64,000 bases of DNA from Halomonas alkalicola. Its GTDB lineage: Bacteria > Pseudomonadota > Gammaproteobacteria > Pseudomonadales > Halomonadaceae. Shown here piece after piece: positions 8,546-17,089 of this stretch. How positions within the stretch are numbered: the first letter of the stretch is position 1; each line of letters opens with the position of its first letter. The stretch covers positions 3,286,001 through 3,350,000 of the forward strand of contig NZ_CP131913.1 in the NCBI RefSeq assembly GCF_030704205.1, in the 5' to 3' direction. The notes under the pieces were generated by a model. It was given only the letters and a program-made list of their open reading frames with translations. It was not told the DNA's origin and ran no database searches. Both the position numbers and the translations under genes were made by a program.

Positions 8546-9139
8546 TCAGAAGCGCAGGGTCACACCGCCGCCGATGGTCATCGGGTCCATCTTGGCGGTG
8601 CCGACGCGCTCGCCGTCCACGGAGATGCGCGAATCCACGTCGGCGTAGTTGGCGAAGCCGTTGAGCATCAGGTTCTCGGTGATGGCGAGGTCCACGCCCA
8701 CCTGGCCCACGGCGCCATAGCTGCGGCGGGCGTCGACGCCTTCCGGCTCGCCGGAGAAGCGGGTGTAGTTGAGGCCGGCGCCCACATAGGGCTGGACGCG
8801 GGAGTCCATGCCGCCCGGGGGGTAGTAGTTGACCAGCAGGTTGACCGGCATCCGGTCGATGCTGCCGGCAAAGCCATCACCCGCGATCTCATGCTCGATC
8901 TTCTCGGAGCTGTTCAGCTCCACGCCGATGTTGTCGTGGAACAGGTAGCCGGCACCGAAGGTGAAGCCGGTCTCGCCGCTGCTGACCCCGTCGGCGGCGC
9001 CGTTGTCGGAGCGGGTGTCGGACTTGGCGAAGCCGCCGCGTACGAAGGTGTCGCCGGCGCTGTAGGCCAAGGCGGCCTGGCTGGCGAAGGCGCAGCTGGC
9101 GGCGATGGCGGCGGCGGTGATCAGTCGAGTGGTACGCAT
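8546..9139 (-). CDS. ompW: OmpW family outer-membrane beta-barrel protein (second copy)
   Basis: A 197-residue precursor with a signal peptide of about 25 residues ending near AALA, mature start YSAGDTFVRGG, and a terminal VTLRF typical of outer-membrane barrels. The layout matches the neighbouring ompW (FHDNIGVELN, VQPYVGAGLNYTRFS), but the sequences differ enough to suggest an old duplication. It has its own terminator and a well-formed promoter with a palindrome in the spacer, so the two copies are probably regulated differently. Confidence 0.93.
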   Translation of the reverse strand: MRTTRLITAAAIAASCAFASQAALAYSAGDTFVRGGFAKSDTRSDNGAADGVSSGETGFTFGAGYLFHDNIGVELNSSEKIEHEIAGDGFAGSIDRMPVNLLVNYYPPGGMDSRVQPYVGAGLNYTRFSGEPEGVDARRSYGAVGQVGVDLAITENLMLNGFANYADVDSRISVDGERVGTAKMDPMTIGGGVTLRF

Positions 9140-9207
9140 GGTCAGGGATCCTCCTGTTGCTTCACGCTAGGGCCGGGCCGGAATGTCCGGTGGCCTATGA
9201 CAAAGGT

Positions 9208-9237
9208 ATTATAGGAAACAGTGTTTCCAAATGTCCC
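9208..9237 (-). promoter_or_regulatory. Sigma70-like promoter for the second ompW
   Basis: Minus strand: a perfect TATAAT -10 box (9208-9213), an 18-base spacer and GGGACA as -35 (9232-9237). The start codon is at 9139. Confidence 0.65.
9214..9228. promoter_or_regulatory. Palindromic operator in the ompW promoter spacer
   Basis: GGAAACAGTGTTTCC is a perfect 7-bp inverted repeat around one base. It lies wholly between the -10 and -35 boxes, the usual position of a repressor operator. The regulator is not recognisable from the site. Confidence 0.55.
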
Positions 9238-9418
9238 GTAGCAAGTCGTCAAGAATTGTGAAAATCGTTATCACGCAGCAGGGGCGGGGGCTGAAGGAGA
9301 AGAGAGGGAGTCGTCGAGAGGGGCGCTGCAGTAGGAACCGTGGCGATGTGGCATTCGTGATTCGCGCATCGGCGGCAAATCGTCTTGACTGATGGGAGGC
9401 CGCTCGGGAGGAACAGTC

Positions 9419-9715
9419 ATGCCTATTGTACTGGGTGTCGGACAGGCCCGCTGGGAGCCCTGGCTCTCACTGCTGGGGGCGGCAGGGCTGGCGGTCTGGC
9501 TGCTGCTGCAGCCGGCATTGATCCAGGGACTGCCATTCATGCTGAGGCTGCCGGCCATCCTGCTCGGGCTGTGGGCCCTGGGCGCCGCCTTCCTGCGCCC
9601 GCTGGCGCTGCAGGCCCCGCGCCGCCGGGGTCATCGGCTGCTGTCGCCGCCCTGGAGCCTGGTGGCGCTCGCGCTGTTTGCCCTGCTGCTTGTGGGAAGA
9701 GCGTTGCTGGCCTGA
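9419..9715 (+). CDS. Small hypothetical membrane protein, 98 aa
   Basis: I do not recognise a family. The product has about three hydrophobic helices (around residues 15-32, 40-58 and 78-96) separated by a basic loop (QAPRRRGHR), which suggests an inner-membrane protein with a cytoplasmic basic loop. The ATG at 9419 has a good GGAGGA box 5 bases upstream. It stands alone between ompW and putP, convergent with putP, and ends in a bidirectional terminator. Confidence 0.7.
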   Translation: MPIVLGVGQARWEPWLSLLGAAGLAVWLLLQPALIQGLPFMLRLPAILLGLWALGAAFLRPLALQAPRRRGHRLLSPPWSLVALALFALLLVGRALLA

Positions 9716-9757
9716 GCCTTTCCCCCGCCCCTGCTTTTAGGTCACGCCGGAATGCAG

Positions 9758-9781
9758 AAAGCCGCCCCGTGGGGCGGCTTT
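9758..9781. terminator. Bidirectional terminator
   Basis: A perfect 11-bp stem (AAAGCCGCCCC and complement) with a 2-base loop, flanked by A/T runs on both sides. It serves the small membrane gene on the + strand and putP on the minus strand. Confidence 0.85.
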
Positions 9782-9816
9782 CCGGTTCAGGGTGGCAGGG
9801 GACAGGCCCCCGGCAC

Positions 9817-11295
9817 TCAGGTGCGGTCGAAGGTGTCGAAGTCGGCGGTGATGGCGTCCGTCGGCTCCTCGGTGGCCAGGCTCGCCGCCACGATGGCGAT
9901 ATAGGCGAAGATCACCCCGGGCACGATCTCGTAGAGGTCGAAGATCCCACCGGAGAGCTCGGCCCACACCACTACGGTGATGCCGCCCACCACGATGCCG
10001 GCCAGGGCGCCCCACTTGTTCATGCGGCGCCAGTAGAGCGACATGATCAGCGCCGGGCCGAAGGCGGCACCGAAGCCGGCCCAGGCGTAGGCGACCAGGT
10101 CCAGCACGGTGGCATGGGGGTTGAGCGCCAGCAGGTAGGCCAGCACGGCGATGCCGATCACCGCGAAGCGGCCCACCCACACCAGCTCGGACTGCGAGGC
10201 CTCCTTGCGGAAGATCGCCTTGTAGAAGTCGTCGGTCAGCGCCGAGGAGGAGACCAGCAGCTGGGAGTCGGCGGTGGACATGATGGCGGCCAGGATGGCG
10301 GCCAGCAGGATACCGGCGATCACCGGATGGAAGATCAGGTTGACCATCACCATGAACACCGTCTCGCCGTCGGCCAGGTCGCGCTGCACGAAGCCCACGC
10401 CGAGCAGGCCCACGGCGATGGAGCTGACCAGCGCGATGGCGGTCCAGCTCACCGCGATGCGGCGGGCGGCGGGGATGTCACGGTCGCTGCGGATGGCGGC
10501 GAAGCGGGCCAGGATATGGGGCTGGCCGAAGTAGCCGAGGCCCCAGGCCAGGGAGCTGACGATGCCGATGACGGAGAGTGCCTCGCCGGTGGAGGCGTCG
10601 CGGAACCAGGCCAGCATGTACTCGCTCTCGGCGGCCAGGGCCGCGCCGGCGCCGCTCGCCCCGCCGAGATCGCTGAAGGCGATGATCGGCACGATGGCCA
10701 GCGCCGCCGCCATCATCAGGCCCTGGATCAGGTCGGTCCAGGAGACCGCCAGGAAGCCACCGATGAAGGTGTAGATGATGATGGTCAGGGTGCCGATGGT
10801 GACGGCGATGCGGTAGTCGAAGCCGAACACGGTCTCGAACAGCCGGCCGCCGGCCACCAGGCCCGAGCTGGTGTAGAAGAGGAAGAACATCAGGATGAAG
10901 ATCGCCGAGATCACCCGCAGCAGGTGCGACTTGTCCTGGAAGCGGTTGGCGAAGTACTCCGGCAGGGTCAGGGCGTCACTGACCTTGAAGCTGTAGAGGC
11001 GCAGGCGGCGCGCCACGATCAGCCAGTTGAGCCAGGTGCCGATCAGCAGGCCCACGGCGATCCAGCTGGCCGAGATGCCGCTGACGTAGGCCGCGCCGGG
11101 CAGGCCGAGCAGCAGCCAGCCGGACATGTCCGAGGCGCCGGCGGAGATCGCCGAGGTCCAGGGGCCGAGCGAGCGGCCGCCGAGGATATAGTCGGAGAGG
11201 TTGGTGGTGCGCTTGTAGGCGACGATGCCGATGCCGAGCATCAGTGCCAGGTACACCACGAAGGTGAAGCCGATGGCCATGTTGTTCTGAACCAT
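9817..11295 (-). CDS. putP: PutP, sodium/proline symporter
   Basis: A sodium:solute symporter family transporter with about 13 membrane helices, importing proline for osmoprotection and catabolism. The 492-residue length is typical. Diagnostic stretches are LGGRSLGPWTSAISAGASDM near residue 45, DYRIAVTIGT, and STADSQLLVSSSALTDDFY. The gene is downstream of putA in the same orientation with a 43-base gap, so putA-putP can be one transcript. The final residues form a soluble cytoplasmic tail. Confidence 0.95.
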   Translation of the reverse strand: MVQNNMAIGFTFVVYLALMLGIGIVAYKRTTNLSDYILGGRSLGPWTSAISAGASDMSGWLLLGLPGAAYVSGISASWIAVGLLIGTWLNWLIVARRLRLYSFKVSDALTLPEYFANRFQDKSHLLRVISAIFILMFFLFYTSSGLVAGGRLFETVFGFDYRIAVTIGTLTIIIYTFIGGFLAVSWTDLIQGLMMAAALAIVPIIAFSDLGGASGAGAALAAESEYMLAWFRDASTGEALSVIGIVSSLAWGLGYFGQPHILARFAAIRSDRDIPAARRIAVSWTAIALVSSIAVGLLGVGFVQRDLADGETVFMVMVNLIFHPVIAGILLAAILAAIMSTADSQLLVSSSALTDDFYKAIFRKEASQSELVWVGRFAVIGIAVLAYLLALNPHATVLDLVAYAWAGFGAAFGPALIMSLYWRRMNKWGALAGIVVGGITVVVWAELSGGIFDLYEIVPGVIFAYIAIVAASLATEEPTDAITADFDTFDRT

Positions 11296-11338
11296 TAGGG
11301 GGTTCCTTCAGTTTATTGTCGTTACAGACGAGCGGGGC

Positions 11339-14300
11339 TCACTCGTCTCCCAGCGCAAGCAGTGACGCGTTGCCGCCCAGCGCGGCGGTGTTGACGGTCA
11401 CCGTCTTTTCCGTGGCGAAGCGCAGCAGGTAGTGCGGCCCGCCGGCCTTGGGTCCGGTCCCGGAGAGGCCCTGGCCGCCGAAGGGCTGAACGCCCACGAC
11501 GGCGCCGATGATATTGCGGTTGACGTACACATTGCCAACGCGAATCTTCTGCGCTATTTCATCGGCGAAGGACTCATTGCGGCTATGAACGCCGAAGGTC
11601 AGTCCATAACCCCGCCCGTTGATCGACTCGATCACCCGGTCGATCTCGCTGGCCCGGTAGCGCACAATGTGCAGTATCGGGCCGAACTGTTCCCGCTCCA
11701 GTGCCTCGATGCCGTCGATCTCGAAGGCCACCGGGGCGACGAAGGTGCCGTCGCCGGTGAGCCGCGGGTCGAGGCGGGTCTCGGCGACCAGGCGTCCCTC
11801 GGCCTTGAGCCTCTCGATATGGGCCCCGAGCCCGCGGCGGGCGTCCTCGTCGATCACCGGGCCGACGTCGGTGCCCAGGTCGCGGGGATCTGCCACGCGC
11901 AGTTCATTCATGGCGCCCTCGAGGATCTCGATGACCCGGTCGGCCACCTCCTCCTGGAGGTAGAGCACGCGCAGCGCCGAGCAGCGCTGGCCGGCGCTCT
12001 GGAAGGCGGACTGGATGACATCGGCGACCACCTGCTCCGGCAGGGCGGTGGAGTCGACGATCATGGCGTTCATGCCGCCGGTCTCGGCGATCAGGGTGGG
12101 CAGGGCGGCTCCCTCGCGGGCGGCCAAGGCGCGGTTGATGATCTGCGCCGTATCGGTGCCGCCGGTGAAGACCACGCCGGTGATGCGCGGATCGCTGGTC
12201 AGCACGCTGCCCACGGTGGGCCCATCGCCGGGCAGCAGCTGGACCACGTCGCGAGGCATGCCGGCTTCGTAGAGCAGCTCGATCACCCGGTGGGCGACGA
12301 TGGAGGTCTGCTCGGCGGGCTTGGCCAGCACGGTGTTGCCGGCGACGGCGGCGGCCACCACCTGGCCGCAGAAGATCGCCACCGGGAAGTTCCAGGGGCT
12401 GATCGCCGCAAAGACGCCCTTGCCGGCGAGCATCAGCTGGTTGGATTCGCCGGTGGGGCCGGGCAGGGTGATGGGCTGGCCGAAAAGCTCCTCCGCCTTC
12501 ATGGCGTAGTAGCGGCAGAAGTCCACCGCCTCCTTGATCTCGTCGACACCATCGGTGAGCAGCTTGCCCCCCTCCCGGGAGCAGAGCGTCATCAGCTCGG
12601 CCATATGGGCCTCCATCAGGTCGCCGAGGCGGCGGACGATGGCGGCGCGCTCGGCCACCGGGGTGCTCTCCCAGCGCGGGAAGGCAGCCCAGGCGGCATC
12701 CACGGCGCGGGCGGCCTGCTCGGCGCTGGTCCACTGCACAATCCCGACCCGCTTGCGGCGGTCGTAGGGGCTTGCGACCGCGTGCTGGCTGGCCGGGTCA
12801 TCGGCCACCTCGAAGGCCAGCAGCGGCCCGACCCGGTGCTCCTTCTCCATGCTGGCGGCCATCTCGTCCATCAGCGGCTGGTATTGGCTGCGCACGTTGA
12901 GGTTCACGCCGCGGGAGTTGGGGCGGCCGGGGCCGAAGATGTCACGCGGCAGGGGAATGCGCGGGTTGGCGTAGGTCTGGTACTGGCGCAGGGTCTCGGC
13001 CGGGTGCACGCAGAGCGACGCCACCGGCACGTCGGGGTCCACCAGCTGGTGCACGAACGACGAGTTGGCGCCGTTCTCGAGCAGTCGGCGCACCAGGTAG
13101 GGGAGCAGGTCCTTGTGGGCGCCCACGGGCGCATAGATGCGGCAGTAGGTGCCCTTGGGCGCGCGGGTCAGGGCCGCGTCGTAGAGCGCCTCGCCCATGC
13201 CGTGCAGGCGCTGGAACTCGAACGGGCGGGAGGCGTCGTTGGCCAGCTCCAGGATGGTGCTGATGGTATGGGCGTTGTGGGTGGCGAACTGCGGGAAGAT
13301 GCGCCCGCGGGTGGCGTCCGAGAGCAGGAAGCGCGCGCACACCAGGTAGGCCACGTCGGTGCTGGCCTTGCGGGTGTAGACCGGATAGCCGTCGACGCCG
13401 AGCTGCTGGGACTCCTTGATCTCGCTGTCCCAGTAGGCGCCCTTGACCAGGCGCAGGGGGATCTCGTCACCCTGCTGGTCGGCCAGCCGGTTGAGGTAGT
13501 GCAGCACCGGCAGGGCGCGCTTGGAGTAGGCCTGCACCACCAGCCCGAAGTGCCCCCAGCCCCTGCCGATATCGCTCTCGTAGACCGCACGGAACACCTC
13601 CAGGGAGATCTCCAGTCGGTCGACCTCCTCGGCGTCGATGGTCAGGGCCACGTCGAGCTCGCGGGCCATGGCGGCGAGCTTCTTCACGCTGTCGACCAGC
13701 TCGTGCAGGACCTGGTCGCGGCGCCCGAACTCGTAGCGGGGGTGCAGGGCCGAGAGCTTGATGGAGACCGAGGGCGCCGGGGTCTTCGCGGAGAGCGCCT
13801 TGCTGGTCTTGCCCACCCGCTCGATGGCGCGGGCATAGTCGTTGAAGTACTTGGCCGCGTCGCTGCGGGTGCGCGCCGCCTCGCCGAGCATGTCGTAGGA
13901 GTAGGTGTAGCCCTTGTCGAACAGCGGCCGGGAGCGCTTGAGCGCCTCGTCGATATCGCGCCCCAGCACGAACTGCTTGCCCATCACCTTCATCGCCTCG
14001 CGCATGGCGCGGCGGATCACCGGCTCGCCCATGCGGTTGACCAGCTTGTTGATGAAGCTGGCCGGCCGGCCATCCTTGGGGTGGTCCAGGTTGATCACCC
14101 GGCCGGTCATCAGCAGGCCCCAGGTGGAGGCGTTGACGAACCAGGAGTCGCTCTGGCCGAGGTGGGATTTCCAGTCGGCGGGACCGAGCTTGTCCTCGAT
14201 CAGTGCATCGGCGGTGGCCGTGTCGGGAATGCGCAGCATGGCCTCGGCCAGGCACATCAGCATCAGCCCCTCGTGGGTGTCGAGGCTGTACTGCTGGAGC

Positions 14301-14530
14301 AGCTCGTCGATGGAGTCCACGGCGGTATCCATCTCGCGGACCTCGCGGACCAGCTCACCGGTCTTGTCGGCAATACGCTGGAAGTCGCGGGAGTCGGCGT
14401 CCAGCGCCTTGATCAGCTCGGCTACGAAGGCCTCCTCGTCGACCACGTAATGGTCGCTGATGCGAGCAAAGAGGGTGTCGAGGTCCTGCTGCCAGGTGGC
14501 GTTGTCCAGCATCTTGTTGGAGTTGAGCAT
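11339..14530 (-). CDS. putA: PutA, bifunctional proline dehydrogenase / pyrroline-5-carboxylate dehydrogenase
   Basis: Oxidises proline to glutamate in two steps: FAD-dependent proline dehydrogenase, then NAD-dependent P5C dehydrogenase. The 1063-residue product has the PRODH barrel in the first half (LVKGAYWDSEIK near residue 361) and the aldehyde dehydrogenase in the second, with nucleophile in SAGQRCSALR near residue 850 and IAETGGMNA. The N-terminus MLNSNKMLDN is not a ribbon-helix-helix, and the protein is much shorter than the roughly 1320-residue enteric PutA, so it is probably not an autorepressor. Control is more likely by the AraC-type gene just upstream. Confidence 0.96.
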   Translation of the reverse strand: MLNSNKMLDNATWQQDLDTLFARISDHYVVDEEAFVAELIKALDADSRDFQRIADKTGELVREVREMDTAVDSIDELLQQYSLDTHEGLMLMCLAEAMLRIPDTATADALIEDKLGPADWKSHLGQSDSWFVNASTWGLLMTGRVINLDHPKDGRPASFINKLVNRMGEPVIRRAMREAMKVMGKQFVLGRDIDEALKRSRPLFDKGYTYSYDMLGEAARTRSDAAKYFNDYARAIERVGKTSKALSAKTPAPSVSIKLSALHPRYEFGRRDQVLHELVDSVKKLAAMARELDVALTIDAEEVDRLEISLEVFRAVYESDIGRGWGHFGLVVQAYSKRALPVLHYLNRLADQQGDEIPLRLVKGAYWDSEIKESQQLGVDGYPVYTRKASTDVAYLVCARFLLSDATRGRIFPQFATHNAHTISTILELANDASRPFEFQRLHGMGEALYDAALTRAPKGTYCRIYAPVGAHKDLLPYLVRRLLENGANSSFVHQLVDPDVPVASLCVHPAETLRQYQTYANPRIPLPRDIFGPGRPNSRGVNLNVRSQYQPLMDEMAASMEKEHRVGPLLAFEVADDPASQHAVASPYDRRKRVGIVQWTSAEQAARAVDAAWAAFPRWESTPVAERAAIVRRLGDLMEAHMAELMTLCSREGGKLLTDGVDEIKEAVDFCRYYAMKAEELFGQPITLPGPTGESNQLMLAGKGVFAAISPWNFPVAIFCGQVVAAAVAGNTVLAKPAEQTSIVAHRVIELLYEAGMPRDVVQLLPGDGPTVGSVLTSDPRITGVVFTGGTDTAQIINRALAAREGAALPTLIAETGGMNAMIVDSTALPEQVVADVIQSAFQSAGQRCSALRVLYLQEEVADRVIEILEGAMNELRVADPRDLGTDVGPVIDEDARRGLGAHIERLKAEGRLVAETRLDPRLTGDGTFVAPVAFEIDGIEALEREQFGPILHIVRYRASEIDRVIESINGRGYGLTFGVHSRNESFADEIAQKIRVGNVYVNRNIIGAVVGVQPFGGQGLSGTGPKAGGPHYLLRFATEKTVTVNTAALGGNASLLALGDE

Positions 14531-14623
14531 GAAAGGTTCCCTGGTGGTGTCGTCAGGCGGTAGGGAGCCGCAGGTACGGCCATGCCCAAGAGGGTAGGAG
14601 CGTGCCTGCGGCGCCGCTTGCGA

Positions 14624-14653
14624 ATTCCGCGGAAGAACGTGTTGATTCCGCGG
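14624..14653. promoter_or_regulatory. Direct repeats phased by 21 bp upstream of putA, candidate AraC-family operator
   Basis: The 9-mer ATTCCGCGG occurs at 14624-14632 and again at 14645-14653. The 21-bp period is two helical turns, the arrangement AraC-family activators bind. The site lies 94-123 bases upstream of the putA start and downstream of the AraC-type gene. Confidence 0.5.
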
Positions 14654-14679
14654 TTTCTGGCGCCTGACTGTTCAGGGTG

Positions 14680-14695
14680 TTAGACGTTGGTCTAA
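14680..14695. promoter_or_regulatory. Perfect palindrome upstream of putA
   Basis: TTAGAC-GTTG-GTCTAA is a perfect 6-bp inverted repeat, 150 bases before putA and just beyond the end of the AraC-type gene. It could be an operator or a small transcript end. Confidence 0.35.
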
Positions 14696-14732
14696 TTATG
14701 TGCTGGGGGGATCGTCCGTGGCGAGAGACGTC

Positions 14733-15524
14733 TCATCGAAGCGAGGGGGGGCGCTGACCGTTGAGCCGACCGGGGTGTCGCAGGCGGCTGGGGGGCTGGC
14801 CGAAGGCTTCCCGGCAGGCGTGGGAGAGGGCGCTCTGGCTGGCGAATCCGGTCCGGGCGGCGACCTCGGAAAGCGGCAGGTCGCTTCCCGTGAGCAGATG
14901 CCGTGCGGCTTCCAGGCGGCGAGTGCGCACGTACTGCCAGGGCGTCACGCCGGCCTGCTCGCGAAAGCAGAGGCGAAAGTGGGCCTCGCTGAGACAGGCC
15001 TCCCGGGCCAGGTCGGCGACGCTGAGGGGGCTTGCCAGATGGCGCTCGATGAAGCGGTCCAGGCGGGCCAGGTCGAGCCGGCGCCCGCGGGGTGGAGCGG
15101 GGGCATCGGGCAGGCGGTCGTTCAGGCAGCCGAGCAGGGTGGCCGCCAGGCGCTCCTGCTGTGGCTCGCTGCCGCCAGCGACATCGAGCTCCAGCAGCAG
15201 GAAATCCAGGTAGCGCTTGAGCGGTTCATCCAGGGCAAAGAAGCGCGGTGCGTCGAACAGTCGCGACAGCTCGTGGTGAATACCGATGAGGCAGTGGGCC
15301 TCACTCGGCAGGTCGAGAATCAGCTGACGGTTCTGGCCGGTGCCGGCGTAGTAGTGCACATGATTGGCGGGGACGATGCAGCCGGAGAAGGCGGAGATGG
15401 CTCCGCCCAGCCCTTCGATCTCGAACTCTGCTTGCCCCTCCAGGCCGATCACGATCTGGTGAAAGTCGTGGGCATGATGACGTGTGGCGGTATCGAGGGG
15501 GATCTGGCGGATGGCACTCGACAT
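14733..15524 (-). CDS. AraC family transcriptional regulator, probable proline-utilisation regulator (PruR-like)
   Basis: A 263-residue protein with an N-terminal cupin ligand domain (HHAHDFHQIVIGLEGQAEF) and a C-terminal double helix-turn-helix of the AraC/XylS type (LSVADLAREACLSEAHFRLC, then PLSEVAARTGFASQSALSHA). It is directly upstream of putA in the same orientation. In Pseudomonas the AraC-family protein PruR activates putA and putP, so the position, together with the missing repressor domain of PutA, makes this the likely regulator. The ATG at 15524 is preferred over one 33 bases upstream that lacks a ribosome-binding site. Confidence 0.82.
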   Translation of the reverse strand: MSSAIRQIPLDTATRHHAHDFHQIVIGLEGQAEFEIEGLGGAISAFSGCIVPANHVHYYAGTGQNRQLILDLPSEAHCLIGIHHELSRLFDAPRFFALDEPLKRYLDFLLLELDVAGGSEPQQERLAATLLGCLNDRLPDAPAPPRGRRLDLARLDRFIERHLASPLSVADLAREACLSEAHFRLCFREQAGVTPWQYVRTRRLEAARHLLTGSDLPLSEVAARTGFASQSALSHACREAFGQPPSRLRHPGRLNGQRPPSLR

Positions 15525-15581
15525 GTCGGGCCCCGTTCTGGCGGGAGGAACTTCCATTTTAACGCGTTTCGCGGAGCTGGT

Positions 15582-15956
15582 TCATTCCACGCTGTGTGGA
15601 CGCTCCCGGAGGGCCAGGTGCCGGGCGAGGTGATCGCGCAGGGCGGTGAGCTCCTCCTGGCCGGTGGCGTCGAGCAGCGGCTTGCCGCGGGTGACCCGGC
15701 CGTGGTTGCCGTGCTCATCGACGAGGCGCTGGGCGCGGCGGCGGATGCCGTCGAGGGTCTCGTCATGGCGGATGGGGTAGCCGATGATGGTATTCCACTC
15801 GGTCTCGCCGACCTGGCTGTGCAGGGCGCGATCGATCAGATCGAGCAGCTGGGCGGGTTCGGTTCGGTAGCGCGGCGTGCCGGAAAGCAGCAGCAGTGCC
15901 ACCATACCGCCGAAGATCAGCAGGCAGACAGCGAAGACGAGCAGGAAGAGGGCCAT
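15582..15956 (-). CDS. Hypothetical single-span membrane protein
   Basis: A 124-residue protein of unknown function. It has one strongly hydrophobic N-terminal helix (about residues 3-24) and a soluble charged domain with a histidine-rich helical end. A GTG nine bases upstream is an alternative start. It lies between the AraC-type regulator and tRNA-Gly in the same direction. I see no motif that would suggest an activity. Confidence 0.65.
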   Translation of the reverse strand: MALFLLVFAVCLLIFGGMVALLLLSGTPRYRTEPAQLLDLIDRALHSQVGETEWNTIIGYPIRHDETLDGIRRRAQRLVDEHGNHGRVTRGKPLLDATGQEELTALRDHLARHLALRERPHSVE

Positions 15957-16047
15957 GGGCGCCACCAGAGAAGGATCCCATCTCAGAAGTGCCCCCGGGG
16001 AGGGCTCCTGAACCCACGTATAAAATGAAAAAAGTACTGCAATAACG

Positions 16048-16121
16048 TGGAGCGGGTGAAGGGAATCGAACCCTCGTCTTAAGCTTGGGAAGCTTCTGCT
16101 CTACCATTGAGCTACACCCGC
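16048..16121 (-). tRNA. tRNA-Gly (anticodon CCC)
   Basis: A 74-base cloverleaf can be drawn by hand. The acceptor stem is GCGGGTG/CACCCGC, the D arm GCTC-N7-GAGC, the anticodon loop TTCCCAA giving CCC, and the T arm GAGGG-TTCGATT-CCCTT; the CCA end is encoded. The lowest pair of the anticodon stem is a G-A mismatch. The sequence resembles E. coli glyU. Confidence 0.95.
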
Positions 16122-16133
16122 TGGGCGGAATCG

Positions 16134-16162
16134 ATAGTAAAACCAACCGCTTAGCCTTGCAA
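16134..16162 (-). promoter_or_regulatory. Promoter of tRNA-Gly
   Basis: Minus strand: TTGCAA (-35), a 17-base spacer and TACTAT (-10). The predicted start is only a few bases before the mature tRNA 5' end. Confidence 0.7.
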
Positions 16163-16299
16163 GCCGCGTCGCGCTCTTTTTCACGATTATGACGCAAGTG
16201 GCTGTTTTTGCACCGTGTTGCCGGCAGGCCCAGGGGCGACGAGCACGGGACGATGCTGGACCCGGCCAGAAATTTTCGCCCCTTCCCGAACTTTTTCTC

Positions 16300-16418
16300 G
16301 CAGCACTGTCTGAGTTAGCACAGGCAACAGCGCGATAGCAGTCGCTAACACTGTTGTTCTGGCTCGCAGTTTTTCGATCGATGCTTGGCCGCTTCCCCAT
16401 GGAGGCGGCCTTCTTTTT
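16300..16418 (+). ncRNA. Candidate small RNA ending in an orphan terminator
   Basis: No gene on the + strand lies upstream, yet a good Rho-independent terminator ends here. Just before it are two interlocking inverted repeats, GTTAGC (16314-16319) with GCTAAC (16344-16349) and CAACAG (16325-16330) with CTGTTG (16351-16356). They can form alternative hairpins or a pseudoknot. The 5' end is a guess and no family is recognised. The rest of the 375-base gap (16122-16299 and 16419-16453) shows only the tRNA promoter. Confidence 0.4.
16387..16418 (+). terminator. Rho-independent terminator without an upstream gene
   Basis: A 10-bp stem (GGCCGCTTCC with GGAGGCGGCC, one G-U pair), a 4-base loop, then TTCTTTTT. 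The nearest upstream + strand coding gene is more than 8 kb away, so it must end a non-coding transcript if it is used. Confidence 0.75.
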
Positions 16419-16453
16419 GGGCACAGGATGGGCGGTGGCGGGGCCGAGACGGC

Positions 16454-16487
16454 CGCGCGCCTCGCCGGAGGGCCGGCGAGGCGCGCG
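16454..16487 (-). terminator. Strong hairpin after the CBS-domain gene
   Basis: A perfect 15-bp GC-only stem with a 4-base loop, 10 bases beyond the stop of the CBS gene. No T tract follows, so it may stabilise the 3' end rather than terminate. Confidence 0.55.
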
Positions 16488-16496
16488 GGAAGTCGC

Positions 16497-16913
16497 TCAG
16501 TGGTTGTGCTTGTGGCGCATGCTGAGAATGGCGTTGAGGACGTCGCGGCGCGTGACGATGCCTACCAGGCGCTCCTGTTCGACCACCGGGTAGACCTTGG
16601 GCTTGCTGCCCAGCATCTCCTGGGCCAGGTCGGTGATGCTCTTGTTGGGCGTGACGGTGAGCACCTCGTGGCGCATCAACTCCCGCACCAGCGGCGGCTC
16701 CTCGTTGAGGTAGGTGCTCTCCAGCACCTTGCCGAGCACATCCTGCTCCGAGATGAAGCCGATCAGGTGATCGTGCTCGTCGACCACCGGGACGCCGGGC
16801 AGCCGGTGCAGTGACAGCCCTTCGGCCAGGGTCGACACGGCGGTCTTGGCGGTGACCCGATAGCAGTCACGGGACATGATCTCGCGAACGGTGGTGGGGG
16901 CCTTGTTGGGCAT
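16497..16913 (-). CDS. CBS-domain protein
   Basis: A 138-residue protein made of two CBS motifs (about residues 8-62 and 75-132), a pair that normally binds adenine nucleotides and senses energy state. Typical stretches are VREIMSRDCYRV, GVPVVDEHDHLIGFISEQDV and YPVVEQERLVGIVTRRDV. No effector domain is attached. It ends in a His-rich tail (RHKHNH). It is a single-gene unit with no informative partner. Confidence 0.9.
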   Translation of the reverse strand: MPNKAPTTVREIMSRDCYRVTAKTAVSTLAEGLSLHRLPGVPVVDEHDHLIGFISEQDVLGKVLESTYLNEEPPLVRELMRHEVLTVTPNKSITDLAQEMLGSKPKVYPVVEQERLVGIVTRRDVLNAILSMRHKHNH

Positions 16914-17089
16914 GGCGTATCTCCTTGTGCCGGTTCATCATCAGCCCGGTTCGCCTACAGCATAGTCGACCCCCGGCCGCTGCCGAGCCCGGCGGGCGTT
17001 AAACCGTCAACGCTGTGCAAGCCCGGCTGGAACCCCAGCCGGCGCCTCGATCTCCAAGAGAGTGTGCCCCCGACGACACAGGAGCTCCA

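Noticed and set aside
11432..14563. A very long open frame antisense to putA, and similar ones antisense to putP, cobN and the acyl-CoA synthetase.
   Set aside because: They mirror real genes, have low-complexity Gly/Ala/His/Arg-rich products without any family resemblance, and lack sensible ribosome-binding sites. High GC creates them by lack of stop codons.
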